This document shows positions 35,926-46,256 of a DNA stretch of 64,000 bases, one piece after another. The stretch's first letter is position 1; each line of letters begins with the position of its first letter. Under the pieces are notes generated by a model. That model was not told the origin of the DNA, ran no database searches, and saw only the letters and a program-made list of their open reading frames with translations. Both the position numbers and the translations under genes were made by a program. The stretch is from Lacrimispora xylanisolvens (lineage in GTDB: Bacteria > Bacillota > Clostridia > Lachnospirales > Lachnospiraceae): NCBI GenBank assembly GCA_017084465.1, contig CP070896.1, positions 3,074,501-3,138,500 on the forward strand, written 5' to 3'.

Positions 35926-37602
35926 ATGAAAAAAAGAGTATTAGCATTGGGTACTGCTGCGTGTCTGGTAATTGGAGCTCTTTCTGGTTGTGCATTTACC
36001 GGAAGCACCGGTGGAACAACTGCTGGTGAGTCTTCCCAGAGTGCAGGTGCAAGTGAATCCGTTTCTGACAAAACCACGGCTCCGGCAGCAGGTAATCAGG
36101 TACTTAGCGTTTATGCAAATGCAGAAATCAAGACTCTGGTACAGTGGGCAGCTTCTGATAGTCAGTCCTCCATGGTAAATAACAACGCATTTGAGGGTCT
36201 GCTTCGCCTGGATGAGAAAAATGAGGCCCAGCCAGCACTTGCAAAAAGTTATGATGTTTCTGATGATAAGCTTACATACACCTTTCATTTAAGAGATGGT
36301 CTGCAGTGGAGCGACGGAACTCCTTTAACTGCCAGTGATTTCGTGTTTTCCTGGTTAAAGCAGATGAGCGCAGATGCGACTAACGGCTACAGCTTTATTA
36401 TGACAGATTACATTGTAAATGGTACTGAATACAATGAGGGGAAAGTTAGTGCGGAAGAAGTCGGTGTAAAAGCTGTTGACGACAAGACATTTCAGGTGAC
36501 CATTAAAGCACCCACTCCTTATTTTGCACGTTTAACCGTGCTTTGCCAGTTCTTCCCTTTAAATGAGGCATATGTTACTTCAAAGGGTGATCAGTATGGT
36601 TTAAGTGCGGATAACATGATCTACTGCGGACCTTATACAATTACCAGTTACGATCCGGCAGTTGGTGCTACCCTTAAAAAGAATGAAAAGTACTGGGATG
36701 CTGCTAATGTTAAGATTGAAAATGCACAGGTAAGAGTAATGAAAGATGCTTCGGCAGCTTTAAATGCTTATCTGGCTAATGAGCTGAGCCAGGTGGCACT
36801 GGATTCTTCCAACGTGGCGGCTTATCAGAATAATCCGGAATTCAAATCAGAAAGCGAGTTCAGAACGGAATATCTTCAGTTCTCTTTAAGCAATCCTGTT
36901 ATGAAAAACAAGAACATTCGTAAGGCAGTTTCTGCAGCAATAGACCGTGATACTCTGGCTAAGGTGATCCTGGCTGATGGTTCTTCCTCCAGCAACGGTC
37001 TTGTAGCAGAAGGTATGTATGGAGACGGAAGTAAGACCTTCCGTGAGCTTAACGGAAACTTATGTCCGTTTAATGCAGAAGAAGCAAAGAAGTATTGGGA
37101 AGAGGGATGTAAGGAGTTAGGTGAGACTCCGAAGCTGACACTTCTGGTACGTGATGATTCTGTGACAAAAGCTGTTGCTACTTACATACAGAGCGAGTTA
37201 AATAAGAATTTAGGTATTGATATTACAATCGATACGAAGACGGTTCAGGCAAGAAATGAATTAATGGATAACGATAATTATATGTTTGCTTCCACTGCAT
37301 GGGGCGCTGACTATGATGATGCCATGACTTATCTTGATTTATGGACCAATGGTACTCCTTACCGCGGTTCCTATCAGAACGAGAATTACAATAAGCTGAT
37401 CAACGATGCTAGAGTTGAGACTGATGATGCGAAGCGTCTGGATATGCTGCTGCAGGCGGAGAAACTTCTGGTTGATGAAGACGTGATTGTTGCTCCTTTG
37501 TATCACAGAGGATCCGCTACACTGACTAAATCAAATGTAAAAGGACTGGTTAACCATCCGTTTGGGCCAGATGTTGAATTTAAGTACGCTTACTTTGAAT
37601 AA
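35926..37602 (+). CDS. Oligopeptide ABC transporter substrate-binding lipoprotein (OppA-like)
   Basis: The 558-aa family 5 solute-binding protein has a lipoprotein signal with lipobox LSGC (Cys 22), then a Ser/Thr-rich linker. The body contains the SBP_bac_5 landmarks LDEKNEAQPALAKSYDVSDD, YTFHLRDGLQWSDGTPLTAS, DFVFSWL, FFPLNEAYV and NIRKAVSAAIDRDTLAK. It binds oligopeptides outside the membrane and delivers them to the OppBC channel. AGGAGAGG precedes ATG 35926. It heads the operon and is separated from oppB by a hairpin, which would raise its level relative to the other subunits. The gene is intact. Confidence 0.93.
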   Translation: MKKRVLALGTAACLVIGALSGCAFTGSTGGTTAGESSQSAGASESVSDKTTAPAAGNQVLSVYANAEIKTLVQWAASDSQSSMVNNNAFEGLLRLDEKNEAQPALAKSYDVSDDKLTYTFHLRDGLQWSDGTPLTASDFVFSWLKQMSADATNGYSFIMTDYIVNGTEYNEGKVSAEEVGVKAVDDKTFQVTIKAPTPYFARLTVLCQFFPLNEAYVTSKGDQYGLSADNMIYCGPYTITSYDPAVGATLKKNEKYWDAANVKIENAQVRVMKDASAALNAYLANELSQVALDSSNVAAYQNNPEFKSESEFRTEYLQFSLSNPVMKNKNIRKAVSAAIDRDTLAKVILADGSSSSNGLVAEGMYGDGSKTFRELNGNLCPFNAEEAKKYWEEGCKELGETPKLTLLVRDDSVTKAVATYIQSELNKNLGIDITIDTKTVQARNELMDNDNYMFASTAWGADYDDAMTYLDLWTNGTPYRGSYQNENYNKLINDARVETDDAKRLDMLLQAEKLLVDEDVIVAPLYHRGSATLTKSNVKGLVNHPFGPDVEFKYAYFE

Positions 37603-37652
37603 TCCGCGGCGGGCAGAGGTTTAACCTGGCAGCTAGAATGCGGGAAATGAGA

Positions 37653-37697
37653 AGAGCCGCCCCTTCTTTTCAATATTGGAGGAGGACGGCTCTTTTT
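37653..37697 (+). terminator. Partial terminator between oppA and oppB
   Basis: AGAGCCG (37653-37659) pairs with CGGCTCT (37687-37693), continuing into a T tract. Its position after the binding protein gene fits attenuation within the operon. Confidence 0.6.
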
Positions 37698-37736
37698 GGA
37701 ATCTTATGAAAATAGGAATGCAAAGGAGGATACGGC

Positions 37737-38675
37737 ATGATAAAATATATTTGCAAGCGTCTGATTTATCTTGTGCTGACATTATGGGTCATTGTAACGG
37801 CGACATTTTTTCTGATGAAGAAACTGCCCGGCTCTCCTTTTGATGCGGAACGTTTTAATATGATGTCTGCACAGCAGCAGCATGTTATTTTAGAACAGTA
37901 TGGATTAAACGAGTCTCTGCCAAAACAGTATATAAAGTATATGGGAAATATTCTTCATGGAGATTTTGGAACGTCTTTTACCTATACGGGACAAAAGGTA
38001 TCTACTGTAATTGGAGGTAGAATTGGTCCTTCGGCATTGATCGGAATTCAGGCGGTATTGATCGGTTTGGCACTGGGGCTTGTGCTGGGAATTATTGCGG
38101 CCTGGAAACACAACAGCGGAATTGACTACTTTACCATGATTGTGGCTGTGCTGGGAGTTTCTGTTCCCAATTTTGTGGCGGCGGCTTTGCTTCAGTATTA
38201 TGTGGCTTTAAAATGGGGGATTCTCCCGGTTGGCTTCTGGACGGACTGGAGATGCTCCGTTCTCCCTTCTGTTGCCTTGTCCTTTTCTGCCACGGCTATG
38301 GTTGCGCGGTTTATCAGGACGGAGATGTTGGAAGTATTGGAACAGGATTATATTATTACTGCAAAGGCTAAGGGGCTGAGCCCTATGAAAGTACTGATGC
38401 GGCATGCTGTGAGAAACTCCATTATTCCTGTGGTAACGATTCTTGGACCGATTGTTGTTAATCTTCTGACTGGATCTCTGGCAGTAGAAAATATTTACAC
38501 CATTCCGGGTATCGGCAGCTTATTTGTGGATAGCATTAAGGCCAATGATTATTCAACCATTATGGGAATCACTATTTTTTACAGCGCTTTCTACATTTTT
38601 GTGGTACTGATCGTTGACATCGCGTATTCCCTGATTGATCCAAGAATACGCCTGGCAGCAGGAAAGGAGGCGTGA
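37737..38675 (+). CDS. Oligopeptide ABC transporter permease OppB-like
   Basis: The 312-aa inner-membrane permease has six or so helices starting MIKYICKRLIYLVLTLWVIV, the family signature for a first-position dipeptide/oligopeptide permease. LNESLPKQYIKYMGNILHGD and FGTSFTYTG follow. The binding-protein-dependent transport loop is DYIITAKAKGLSPMKVLMRH (EAA-type, contacting the ATPases). It forms the channel with OppC. AAAGGAGG precedes ATG 37737. Confidence 0.92.
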   Translation: MIKYICKRLIYLVLTLWVIVTATFFLMKKLPGSPFDAERFNMMSAQQQHVILEQYGLNESLPKQYIKYMGNILHGDFGTSFTYTGQKVSTVIGGRIGPSALIGIQAVLIGLALGLVLGIIAAWKHNSGIDYFTMIVAVLGVSVPNFVAAALLQYYVALKWGILPVGFWTDWRCSVLPSVALSFSATAMVARFIRTEMLEVLEQDYIITAKAKGLSPMKVLMRHAVRNSIIPVVTILGPIVVNLLTGSLAVENIYTIPGIGSLFVDSIKANDYSTIMGITIFYSAFYIFVVLIVDIAYSLIDPRIRLAAGKEA

Positions 38676-38677
38676 GT

Positions 38678-39583
38678 ATGGATGAGTTATTTGTAAGGGT
38701 TTATGTGGATGAATCCGAAAAGGAACATATCGCCCACCCCAATCTGACCGCATTTGAAGAAGGGTGGCTTCGATTGAAAAAAAATAAAGCGGCGGTTGCC
38801 AGTTTGTTTACCTTAATAGCGATTGGACTTTTGGCATTACTGGCGCCGGTCTTTTCTGCTTATTCTTATAAAGAAACCAATTATGATATTATATACCAGA
38901 TTCCTTCCGCTGCACATCTGTTTGGAACAGATCAGTTTGGGCGGGATTTGTGGGTCAGAACCTGGATGGGAACCCGTATATCACTGCTGATTGCATTTGT
39001 GGCTGCTTTTTTGGATCTGACGGTTGGAGTGGTTTATGGAGCGGTTTCTGCTCTTATCGGCGGGAAAGTGGATGCAGTTATGCAGAGATTTATTGAAATA
39101 CTGGTGGGAATTCCCCATCTGATTATTGTAATTCTATTGATGATGATTATGCCGGCTGGCATTTGGACCATTGTGGTGGCTCTTTCTATTACCGGATGGG
39201 TGAATATGGCACGTCTGGTCCGGGCGGAGATTTTAAAGCTGAAAAATCAGGAGTTTGTGTTGGCAGCCCGTGTTTTGGGGACAAGTACTCCCCGGATTAT
39301 ATGGAAACATCTGATACCCAATACGGTTGGGGTAATTGTTATTAATGCCATGTTCACGATTCCTTCTGCCATATTTACAGAGGCGTTTTTAAGCTTTATT
39401 GGTATTGGTATGCAGGAGCCAAAGGCTTCGCTGGGAGTTTTGATCAATAACGGATACCAGGTGCTTCGTAATTTTCCCCATGTACTGATTTTTCCTGCCA
39501 TCGTGATTGTGCTTATTATGGTATGTTTCAGTATTCTTGGTGATGGTCTGCGTGATGCACTGGACCCCAGAATGAGAAAGTAG
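38678..39583 (+). CDS. Oligopeptide ABC transporter permease OppC-like
   Basis: The protein of about 301 aa starts at ATG 38678, seven bases after AGGAGG; a GTG six bases upstream is too close to that site. It has the OppC N-terminal extension (TAFEEGWLRLKKNKAAVASL), HLFGTDQFGRDLWVRTWMG, the conserved DppC/OppC signature, and the EAA loop EFVLAARVLGTSTPRIIWKH. It pairs with OppB. It is directly downstream of oppB. Confidence 0.92.
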   Translation: MDELFVRVYVDESEKEHIAHPNLTAFEEGWLRLKKNKAAVASLFTLIAIGLLALLAPVFSAYSYKETNYDIIYQIPSAAHLFGTDQFGRDLWVRTWMGTRISLLIAFVAAFLDLTVGVVYGAVSALIGGKVDAVMQRFIEILVGIPHLIIVILLMMIMPAGIWTIVVALSITGWVNMARLVRAEILKLKNQEFVLAARVLGTSTPRIIWKHLIPNTVGVIVINAMFTIPSAIFTEAFLSFIGIGMQEPKASLGVLINNGYQVLRNFPHVLIFPAIVIVLIMVCFSILGDGLRDALDPRMRK

Positions 39584-39594
39584 GTGAATCGTCA

Positions 39595-40584
39595 GTGAGC
39601 AGATTATTAGAAGTGAATCAGTTATGGGTACAGATAGAGACACAGCACGGTACGGTACAGGCAGTCCGGGGAGTCAGCTTTCATCTGGATGAACAGGAGA
39701 CTCTTGCCATCGTAGGGGAATCTGGTTCCGGTAAATCTATTTCCGTAAAAAGTATTATGGGACTGCTTCCTAAAAATGGAAAGATCGTTGAAGGAAGTAT
39801 TCTCCTGGAAGGAAAGGATCTTGCAAAGTTCAGTGAACGGCAGATGCAGTCAGTTAGAGGATCGGATATATCCATGATATTTCAGGATCCTATGACCTCT
39901 TTAAATCCTACTATGACTATTGGGAAACAGATCGTTGAGGTTTTAAAAGAACACCGGAAGGATATGTCAAAGGTGCAGATGAAAGAACGTGCTCTTGAAC
40001 TTATCTCTCTGGTTGGTATTTCAAATCCGGAAGCCAGGTTTGATCAGTATCCTCATCAGCTTTCCGGAGGAATGAGACAAAGGGTTGTGATTGCAGTAGC
40101 TTTGGCTTGTGATCCCAGGATTCTGATAGCAGATGAACCTACTACGGCATTGGATGTGACCATTCAGGCTCAGATTCTGGACCTGATGAGGGATTTGCAG
40201 AAAAAAATTAAAACTTCCATTATTATTATCACTCACAATTTAGGTGTTGTAGCCAATATAGCAGACCGTGTGGCTGTTATGTATGGAGGACAGCTGGTGG
40301 AAACTGCTGATGTGAGAGATTTATTTTATGAAACCGCTCACCCGTATACAAAAGGGCTTCTGGCTTCTATACCAAAGGCTTCAGAAAAGGGTAGTGAGCT
40401 GACGGCAATTCCGGGAACACCTCCGGATTTGATGGAACCGCCCAAAGGATGTCCATTTGCGGCCAGATGTACGAAGACCATGGAGGTCTGCAGGCAGTAT
40501 CCTCCGGAGGATATGCTTTGTGGCGAAAACCATCATGTGCGCTGCTGGCTGCTTGATGAGCGGGCGAAGGCTCTCAGGGAATAG
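39595..40584 (+). CDS. Oligopeptide ABC transporter ATPase OppD-like
   Basis: The 329-aa ABC ATPase starts at GTG 39595. Walker A is GESGSGKSIS (about residues 41-50), signature LSGGMRQRV, Walker B ILIADEPTTALD. The C-terminal oligopeptide/dipeptide domain carries the cysteine pattern CPFAARCTKTMEVC, which in this family can bind an Fe-S cluster. It energises uptake together with OppF. The gene is intact and in operon order. Confidence 0.93.
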   Translation: MSRLLEVNQLWVQIETQHGTVQAVRGVSFHLDEQETLAIVGESGSGKSISVKSIMGLLPKNGKIVEGSILLEGKDLAKFSERQMQSVRGSDISMIFQDPMTSLNPTMTIGKQIVEVLKEHRKDMSKVQMKERALELISLVGISNPEARFDQYPHQLSGGMRQRVVIAVALACDPRILIADEPTTALDVTIQAQILDLMRDLQKKIKTSIIIITHNLGVVANIADRVAVMYGGQLVETADVRDLFYETAHPYTKGLLASIPKASEKGSELTAIPGTPPDLMEPPKGCPFAARCTKTMEVCRQYPPEDMLCGENHHVRCWLLDERAKALRE

Positions 40585-40596
40585 GAGGAAATCATA

Positions 40597-41565
40597 ATGT
40601 CGGCGGATAAGAAACCTTTATTAGAAGTAAAACATTTGAAAAAGTATTTTCATGTGGGAAAAAACCAGACCTTAAAAGCGGTAAGAGATATCAGCCTGGA
40701 TATTTATAAAGGAGAGACACTGGGGCTGGTGGGCGAGAGCGGATGCGGAAAGTCTACGTTTGGACGGACGGTGATCCAGCTGTATGAGCCCACGGAAGGA
40801 ACGGTGGTTTATGATGGGCAGGTAATTAATAACAGCCTGTCACAGGCCGATCGTCATACATTTACAAGAAAAATGCAGATGATTTTTCAGGATCCTTATG
40901 CTTCCTTAAATCCACGTATGAAGGTTATGGACATTATTGCAGAGGGAATGGACGCTCACGGAATCTTTAAGGGACAGGAACGGAAAAAGAAAGTGATTGA
41001 GCTTTTAGAAACGGTAGGGCTTTCCGAGGAACATGCAAACCGTTTCCCCCATGAGTTTTCTGGCGGACAGCGGCAGAGAGTGGGGATCGCCAGGGCCTTG
41101 GCGGTTGATCCGGAGTTTATAATCTGTGATGAGCCTATATCTGCTCTTGATGTTTCTATTCAGGCTCAGGTAATTAATCTGTTGAAGGAGCTGCAGAAGA
41201 AGAGAAACCTTACATACCTCTTTATTGCCCACGATCTTTCCATGGTGAAACATATTAGTGACCGGATTGGTGTTATGTATCTGGGAAGTATGGTGGAACT
41301 GGCAGACAGTGAGACTTTGTTTGATGATCCCGTGCATCCTTATACACAGGCATTGCTTTCTGCAATTCCTATCCCTGACCCGGATGTGGAGAAGAATCGG
41401 AACAGAATTATGTTGGAAGGAAGTCTTCCTGATCCCATTCGTTTGATCCAGGGGTGTCTCTTTGCCGGACGATGTCCTTATGCGGAAGAATTCTGCAGCA
41501 AAAATACACCGGAGATGAAAGAAGTAAGACCGGGACATTTTGCAGCCTGTCATAGAGTGAAATAA
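40597..41565 (+). CDS. Oligopeptide ABC transporter ATPase OppF-like
   Basis: The 322-aa ABC ATPase has Walker A GESGCGKSTFG, Q-loop MIFQDPYASLNPRM, signature FSGGQRQRVGIARAL and Walker B FIICDEPISALDVS, with the C-terminal cysteine motif CLFAGRCPYAEEFC. It is the second ATPase subunit of the transporter, 12 bases after oppD. AGGAGG precedes ATG 40597. Confidence 0.93.
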   Translation: MSADKKPLLEVKHLKKYFHVGKNQTLKAVRDISLDIYKGETLGLVGESGCGKSTFGRTVIQLYEPTEGTVVYDGQVINNSLSQADRHTFTRKMQMIFQDPYASLNPRMKVMDIIAEGMDAHGIFKGQERKKKVIELLETVGLSEEHANRFPHEFSGGQRQRVGIARALAVDPEFIICDEPISALDVSIQAQVINLLKELQKKRNLTYLFIAHDLSMVKHISDRIGVMYLGSMVELADSETLFDDPVHPYTQALLSAIPIPDPDVEKNRNRIMLEGSLPDPIRLIQGCLFAGRCPYAEEFCSKNTPEMKEVRPGHFAACHRVK

Positions 41566-41600
41566 CAGGATGGCAATGAAAAATAGATTGTTAGGAGAAA

Positions 41601-42371
41601 ATGATGAAAGACTATATCTTGGAGGTCTGTGTGGATTCTGTGGAGTCTGCAATAGCGGCAGTACGGGGAGGAGCCCAAAGACTGGAGCTCTGTGCGAATC
41701 TGGTGATTGGAGGAACTACTCCTTCAGTAAGCCAGTTTAAGCAAATACGCAAAGCCTGTGATATTCCCATAAATGTACTGGTTAGGCCCCGGTATGGCGA
41801 CTTTTTGTATACAGATTATGAGTTCCAGATGATTGCTGAGGATGCCCTGATGTTTCGGGAGCTTGGTGCAGATGGTATTGTGGCAGGCTTTTTAAAACCG
41901 GATGGAAATCTTGATGTGGAACGGTTGAAGGTGCTGAAAGAAAAGGTGGGGAACGGCAGTATGACTCTTCACCGTGCTTTCGATGTATGCCGTGATCCAT
42001 ATAAAAGCCTTGAGGAAGCCATAGAAGCGGGAGCAGATACCATACTGACCTCAGGGCAGCAGAACACCTGCTTTGAGGGGAGAGCGCTTTTAGGGGAACT
42101 GATCCGTAAGGCGGAAGGCAGAATTGATATCATGGCCGGCAGTGGGGTGAATGTGAGTACAATGGCCTGTCTCATGGATGAGATAGGCGCCAGGATTTTT
42201 CATATGTCAGGCAAGGAGATCGTGGACAGCGGGATGATTTACCGGAAAGAGAATGTGAGCATGGGAATTCCGGGAATCGGAGAATACGATATTTTCCGCA
42301 CGCGGGAGGAAGAGATACGCCAGGCGAAAAAATTAATGGAGGAAAAAGCATGTTTACGGAAGAACGTTTAG
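41601..42371 (+). CDS. cutC: CutC family TIM-barrel protein
   Basis: The 256-aa protein has the CutC motifs EVCVDSVESAIAAVRGGAQR, LELCANLVIGGTTPS, INVLVRPRYGDFLY, MTLHRAFDVC and ADTILTSGQ. CutC was named for copper tolerance, but this role is disputed. ATG 41601 and ATG 41604 are both possible; AGGAG at 41593-41597 favours the second. It overlaps the following DeoR regulator by 22 bases and follows the peptide transporter closely, so it is part of this operon; a catabolic or deacylating role is conceivable. Confidence 0.85.
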   Translation: MMKDYILEVCVDSVESAIAAVRGGAQRLELCANLVIGGTTPSVSQFKQIRKACDIPINVLVRPRYGDFLYTDYEFQMIAEDALMFRELGADGIVAGFLKPDGNLDVERLKVLKEKVGNGSMTLHRAFDVCRDPYKSLEEAIEAGADTILTSGQQNTCFEGRALLGELIRKAEGRIDIMAGSGVNVSTMACLMDEIGARIFHMSGKEIVDSGMIYRKENVSMGIPGIGEYDIFRTREEEIRQAKKLMEEKACLRKNV

Positions 42372-43111
42372 ACAGGATATTACAGATTCTTCAGACAGAG
42401 GGTATGGTGAAGGTAAAGGATTTAAGCGCCCTTTTTCAGGTGACAGAGGATTGTATACGAAAGGATTTAAAAAGCCTGGAAAATGCCGGAAAGCTGAAAC
42501 GAACTTATGGGGGAGCTTTATTGTCCCAGGATTATCCATTGAAACGGGATGTAATTGACCGAAGGGATACGAATATTGAGAAAAAGATGTTAATTGCTCA
42601 AAAAGCGTTTGATCTTATAAGCGGTAATGAAACCATTTTTCTGGATATTTCCACGACTAATATTATGGTTGCGGAACTGCTTGCCAAATCCCATAAGCGG
42701 GTAACTGTAGTTACAAATATGATTGACATAATGCAGACACTGGCAGTGAATCCCAGTATCGTTGCCATTGGAACCGGAGGGATTATGTACCATACGGTAA
42801 ATGGATTTATGGGAGCGGCTGCCATTGAAATCATTAAGCAGTATAGTTTTGACCGGGCCTTTATCGGGACCTGCGGCCTGGATCTTACGGATAATTCCAT
42901 TACTACTCTGGGGGTAGAGGATGGGCTGACTAAGAGAGCTGCCATTGCCAGCAGCAGGCATAAGTATCTGGTAATGGAAAAGGATAAATTTTATTTTAAT
43001 GATTCCTATAAATTTGCCCATTTTGATGACATAGATGGGATTATTACTGATTCAAATCCAGATGAAGCGACGTGCAAAAGGCTTTATTCAGCCGGGGTTA
43101 CCATCCTTTAA
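42350..43111 (+). CDS. DeoR/GlpR-family transcriptional regulator
   Basis: The 253-aa protein has an N-terminal winged helix, RLDRILQILQTEGMVKVKDL followed by KRTYGGALL, and a C-terminal DeoR sensor domain, FLDISTTNIMVAELL, VVTNMID, IGTGGIMY, FIGTCGLD and VMEKDKFYF. Such regulators respond to sugar phosphates. It overlaps cutC by 22 bases and precedes the transglutaminase-like gene, so it probably controls this cluster. The presence of a sugar-type sensor in a peptide-uptake locus suggests a glycopeptide or amino-sugar conjugate, which is inference. Confidence 0.87.
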   Translation: MFTEERLDRILQILQTEGMVKVKDLSALFQVTEDCIRKDLKSLENAGKLKRTYGGALLSQDYPLKRDVIDRRDTNIEKKMLIAQKAFDLISGNETIFLDISTTNIMVAELLAKSHKRVTVVTNMIDIMQTLAVNPSIVAIGTGGIMYHTVNGFMGAAAIEIIKQYSFDRAFIGTCGLDLTDNSITTLGVEDGLTKRAAIASSRHKYLVMEKDKFYFNDSYKFAHFDDIDGIITDSNPDEATCKRLYSAGVTIL

Positions 43112-43172
43112 TCGTTTAATGAAGGCTTTATGGAAGAATACTATGAGATGATTACGCGGAGGAAAATTTGTA

Positions 43173-45736
43173 ATGTTTACAGAACATTTGCAGAGGTATG
43201 CCCAGGAAAAATATGAACTCAGGCTTCCCTATTTAAAAGATTTAAAAGAGGAAGTTGAGAAAGCCATGGAAGGCTGTAGTGTTGAAGAACAGGTGCTCAT
43301 GAAATTTTTGTATGGTACGATGCCGCTTAGGGATGCGGGAGAATATGATTTTAACGTATTCCTGGGATTTGTAAGGCATTCTCTTATGGTTTATGAGCAG
43401 ATGGAATGGTGCAGGGAGATTCCGGAAGAAATCTTTTTACATCATATATTGTATTACCGGGTCAATACGGAGAACATTGAAGACTGCCGCCAGTTTTTTT
43501 ATGATAAGTTAATTGACCGGGTCAGAGGACTTCCTGTGAGAGATGCAGTGCTGGAAATCAATTACTGGTGTGCGGAAAACGGAACTTATGAATCTTCTGA
43601 TAATAGGACCATTTCTCCGGTAACCGTTTATAAATCAGGAAAAGGCAGATGCGGGGAAGAGTCCACCTTTGCGGTTACGGCTTTCCGGAGTGTGGGTATA
43701 CCGGCGAGACAGGTATATACACCCAGATGGGCTCATTGTGATGATAACCATGCATGGGTTGAGGTATTTGTGGACGGAAAATGGCATTTTCTGGGGGCGT
43801 GTGAGCCGGAAGAAGTACTTAATAAGGGCTGGTTTACCAATGCATCTTCCAGGGCATTGCTTGTGCACACCAGAACTTTTTCTGATTATTCTGGCGATTC
43901 TTTGAAGGAGTGTCTGGGACAGGAGGATTTGCTGGTTTATTATAATGAAACGGCAACCTATGCCCGGACCAGGCTATATGAAATACAGGTGCTTGATGAT
44001 GAGAGCAATCCTGTAGAAAATGCTTCGGTTTCCATTGAAATACTTAACATGGCGGAATATTGCAGCGTGGCTTCCCTACTGACGGACAATCAGGGTAAGG
44101 TGACAATTACCATTGGTTTGGGCGATGTACATGTACGGGCAGGTAAAGGAGAACTTAGCTGTGAAGCGTGGATTTTACCAGAAGTGGAAGATCATGCAGT
44201 GCTGTATCTGAGGGCTGAGAACAGAAAACCCTCTCAGGAAGTCTGGGTTGATACAGATGTAAGAGCTCCAAAGGATTATCCTATGCATACGTTTAAACTT
44301 ACCAGAGAGCAAAAAGAAAGAAACAGAGACAGGATTAACAAGGCGAATCAAGTAAGGGAAGGCAGGATTGCAGGGTACTTTAGGGAAGACAGCTTAGCAA
44401 GTCCTGAGCAGGACCATATTTTACGGTTATCAGCGGGTAATTTTGATGAAATTTACAGGTTTATAAATCGGGATAATAACCCGGATCGGAAAGTTATGCT
44501 GGAGAGTCTGACTATTAAGGACTATAAGGATGCCAGCGCGGACATCCTGGAAAGTCATTTAATTGGAGCCGCTCCGTACCGTAAGACCTGGGAAGATAAC
44601 AATAAACTTGGTGTTTATGCAAAGTATATACTCTGTCCCAGAATATTATTGGAAGAGATGACGGACTACAGGGGATTTATAGATGGATTCTTTGGTGAGA
44701 GTCAAAAGGAAGAATTCAGAACTAATCCCAGGGCTGTTTGGCAGTACGTGAAGCAAAACATAGGTTTTGAATCCAAGCTTGATTACAAGACTATAACTTC
44801 TACACCGGTTGGAAGCCTTAAGCTATTACAGGGTAATCCCCTTAGCCAGAAAATATTATTTGTAGCAATCTGCCGTACTTTGGGCATTCCAGCAAGGATT
44901 AATCCTGTGAATCTGGAAGCTGAGATATATGAAAACGATGGTTTTGCATCTGTAACCGGAGAGGAAGAGGGAGCAAAGCATCTGACTGGAGATAATGGAA
45001 AACTGTTATTGCGCTCAGATCTGGACATTGTACCGGCTTATTATCAGACGTGGACCATTGGTATGAAAAAAGATGGGCAGTTTGTAACTTTGGATTATAC
45101 TGGATTAAAGTTTCATGAAGGCTTACTGAGTCTGGATTTAGCACCTGGAGAATACCGCCTTATTACTTCCGTCCGTCTTCCAAGCGGAAACCAAAATGCC
45201 AGTGAATATTTATTTGAGCTGAAAACTGATGAAGTAAAGTCGGTCACCATGCGCCTGCGTACTGGAAGTATGGAGGATATGCTGGTAGACTATGTAATAA
45301 ATGATTTTGAAGTGAACATGAAAGATAATATAGGCGAACATACGGTTTTGGCATCGGAACTTATGGCTGAGAAAGCCAATATACTGGCTGTCTTATCTGA
45401 GGGACAGGAACCCACCGAGCACGTTCTTAACGAAATGCTGGAGCAAAAGGATTCTTTAAATACTCTCGATGCCCAGATTATTTTTCTGCTGCAAGGAGAA
45501 GCATCTTTAAAAATTTAACCGTGCAAAAGGTTCTTAAGGCAATTCCTGGAATCAGGGTGGGGTACTTTAACTTTGATGAAGGGGTAGAACCGTTGGCTCG
45601 TAAAATGTATGTGGATCCTGAAAAGCTTCCGCTTTTAATTGTCACGAATACGGGGTTGAATGCAGTTTATGCATGCAGCGGCTACAATGTGGGGAGTGTG
45701 GCGCTGATGGAGAAGCTTCTGTGCTTAAGCAAGTAA
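43173..45736 (+). pseudogene. Large transglutaminase-like protein, one frameshift near the C terminus
   Basis: The 781-aa frame (43173-45518) carries a transglutaminase-like core with Cys in GRCGEESTFAVTAFRSVGIP and His in DDNHAWVEVFVDGKWHF. A carboxypeptidase-regulatory-like beta domain follows at about residues 270-350, then a second degenerate transglutaminase-like region (SQKILFVAICRTLGIPARIN). Adding one A to the run 45509-45513 extends the protein through LKNLTVQKVLKAIPGIRVGY to 45736, a thioredoxin-like end. The full protein is about 855 aa with no signal peptide, so it is cytoplasmic. With an oligopeptide transporter upstream, an intracellular peptidase/amidase on imported peptides is likely. 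Confidence 0.72.
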
Positions 45737-45756
45737 ATACCTGTTTGTAAATAAAA

Positions 45757-45784
45757 GGACCGTCCTGAAGGATGGTTCTTTTTT
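45757..45784 (+). terminator. Terminator of the opp-cutC-transglutaminase operon
   Basis: GGACCGTCC (45757-45765), loop TGAA, GGATGGTTC (45770-45778) with two or three G-T pairs, then a T tract. Confidence 0.75.
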
Positions 45785-45925
45785 GTGGGAGAAAAGAGTA
45801 TGGCAGGTGTTAATCCGGTTAAGGCTTTACTAAAAAGTTACCACAATTGAGGGCATAAGTTCTTTTACACCGGTTAAATAAAGGATGATATTATCATTAC
45901 AAACAAGAGAACAGGAGGCAGGAAA

Positions 45926-46234
45926 GTGAAGATAGTAGGAATAACAGCATGTATTGCAGGAATTGCTCATACTTACATTGCAAAAGAGAAGCTGGAGGGA
46001 GCAGCCAGGGAAATGGGTGATGAAATTAAGATAGAAACCCAGGGATCTATCGGAATTGAGAATGCACTTACACCTGAAGACATTGCCGAAGCAGATGTGG
46101 TTATCATTGCTGCAGATATTGGGATTACCAAAGACCGTTTTAAGGGGAAACCGGTGATTGAGATTCCCATCAGTCTTGTTATGAAATCTGCGAAAGGTGT
46201 AATAAAGAAGACACACGAAAAATTAGAGAAATAG
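45926..46234 (+). CDS. PTS fructose-family EIIB
   Basis: The 102-aa protein starts at GTG 45926 behind AGGAGG. It is a fructose-type EIIB: MKIVGITACIAGIAHTYIAK places the phosphorylated cysteine at residue 9. The usual CPTGIAHT loop reads CIAGIAHT here, an unusual variant. It passes phosphate from EIIA to the incoming sugar at EIIC. It is the first gene of the PTS operon. Confidence 0.88.
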   Translation: MKIVGITACIAGIAHTYIAKEKLEGAAREMGDEIKIETQGSIGIENALTPEDIAEADVVIIAADIGITKDRFKGKPVIEIPISLVMKSAKGVIKKTHEKLEK

Positions 46235-46256
46235 TGCAAAAGGAGAGGGTAAAAAA

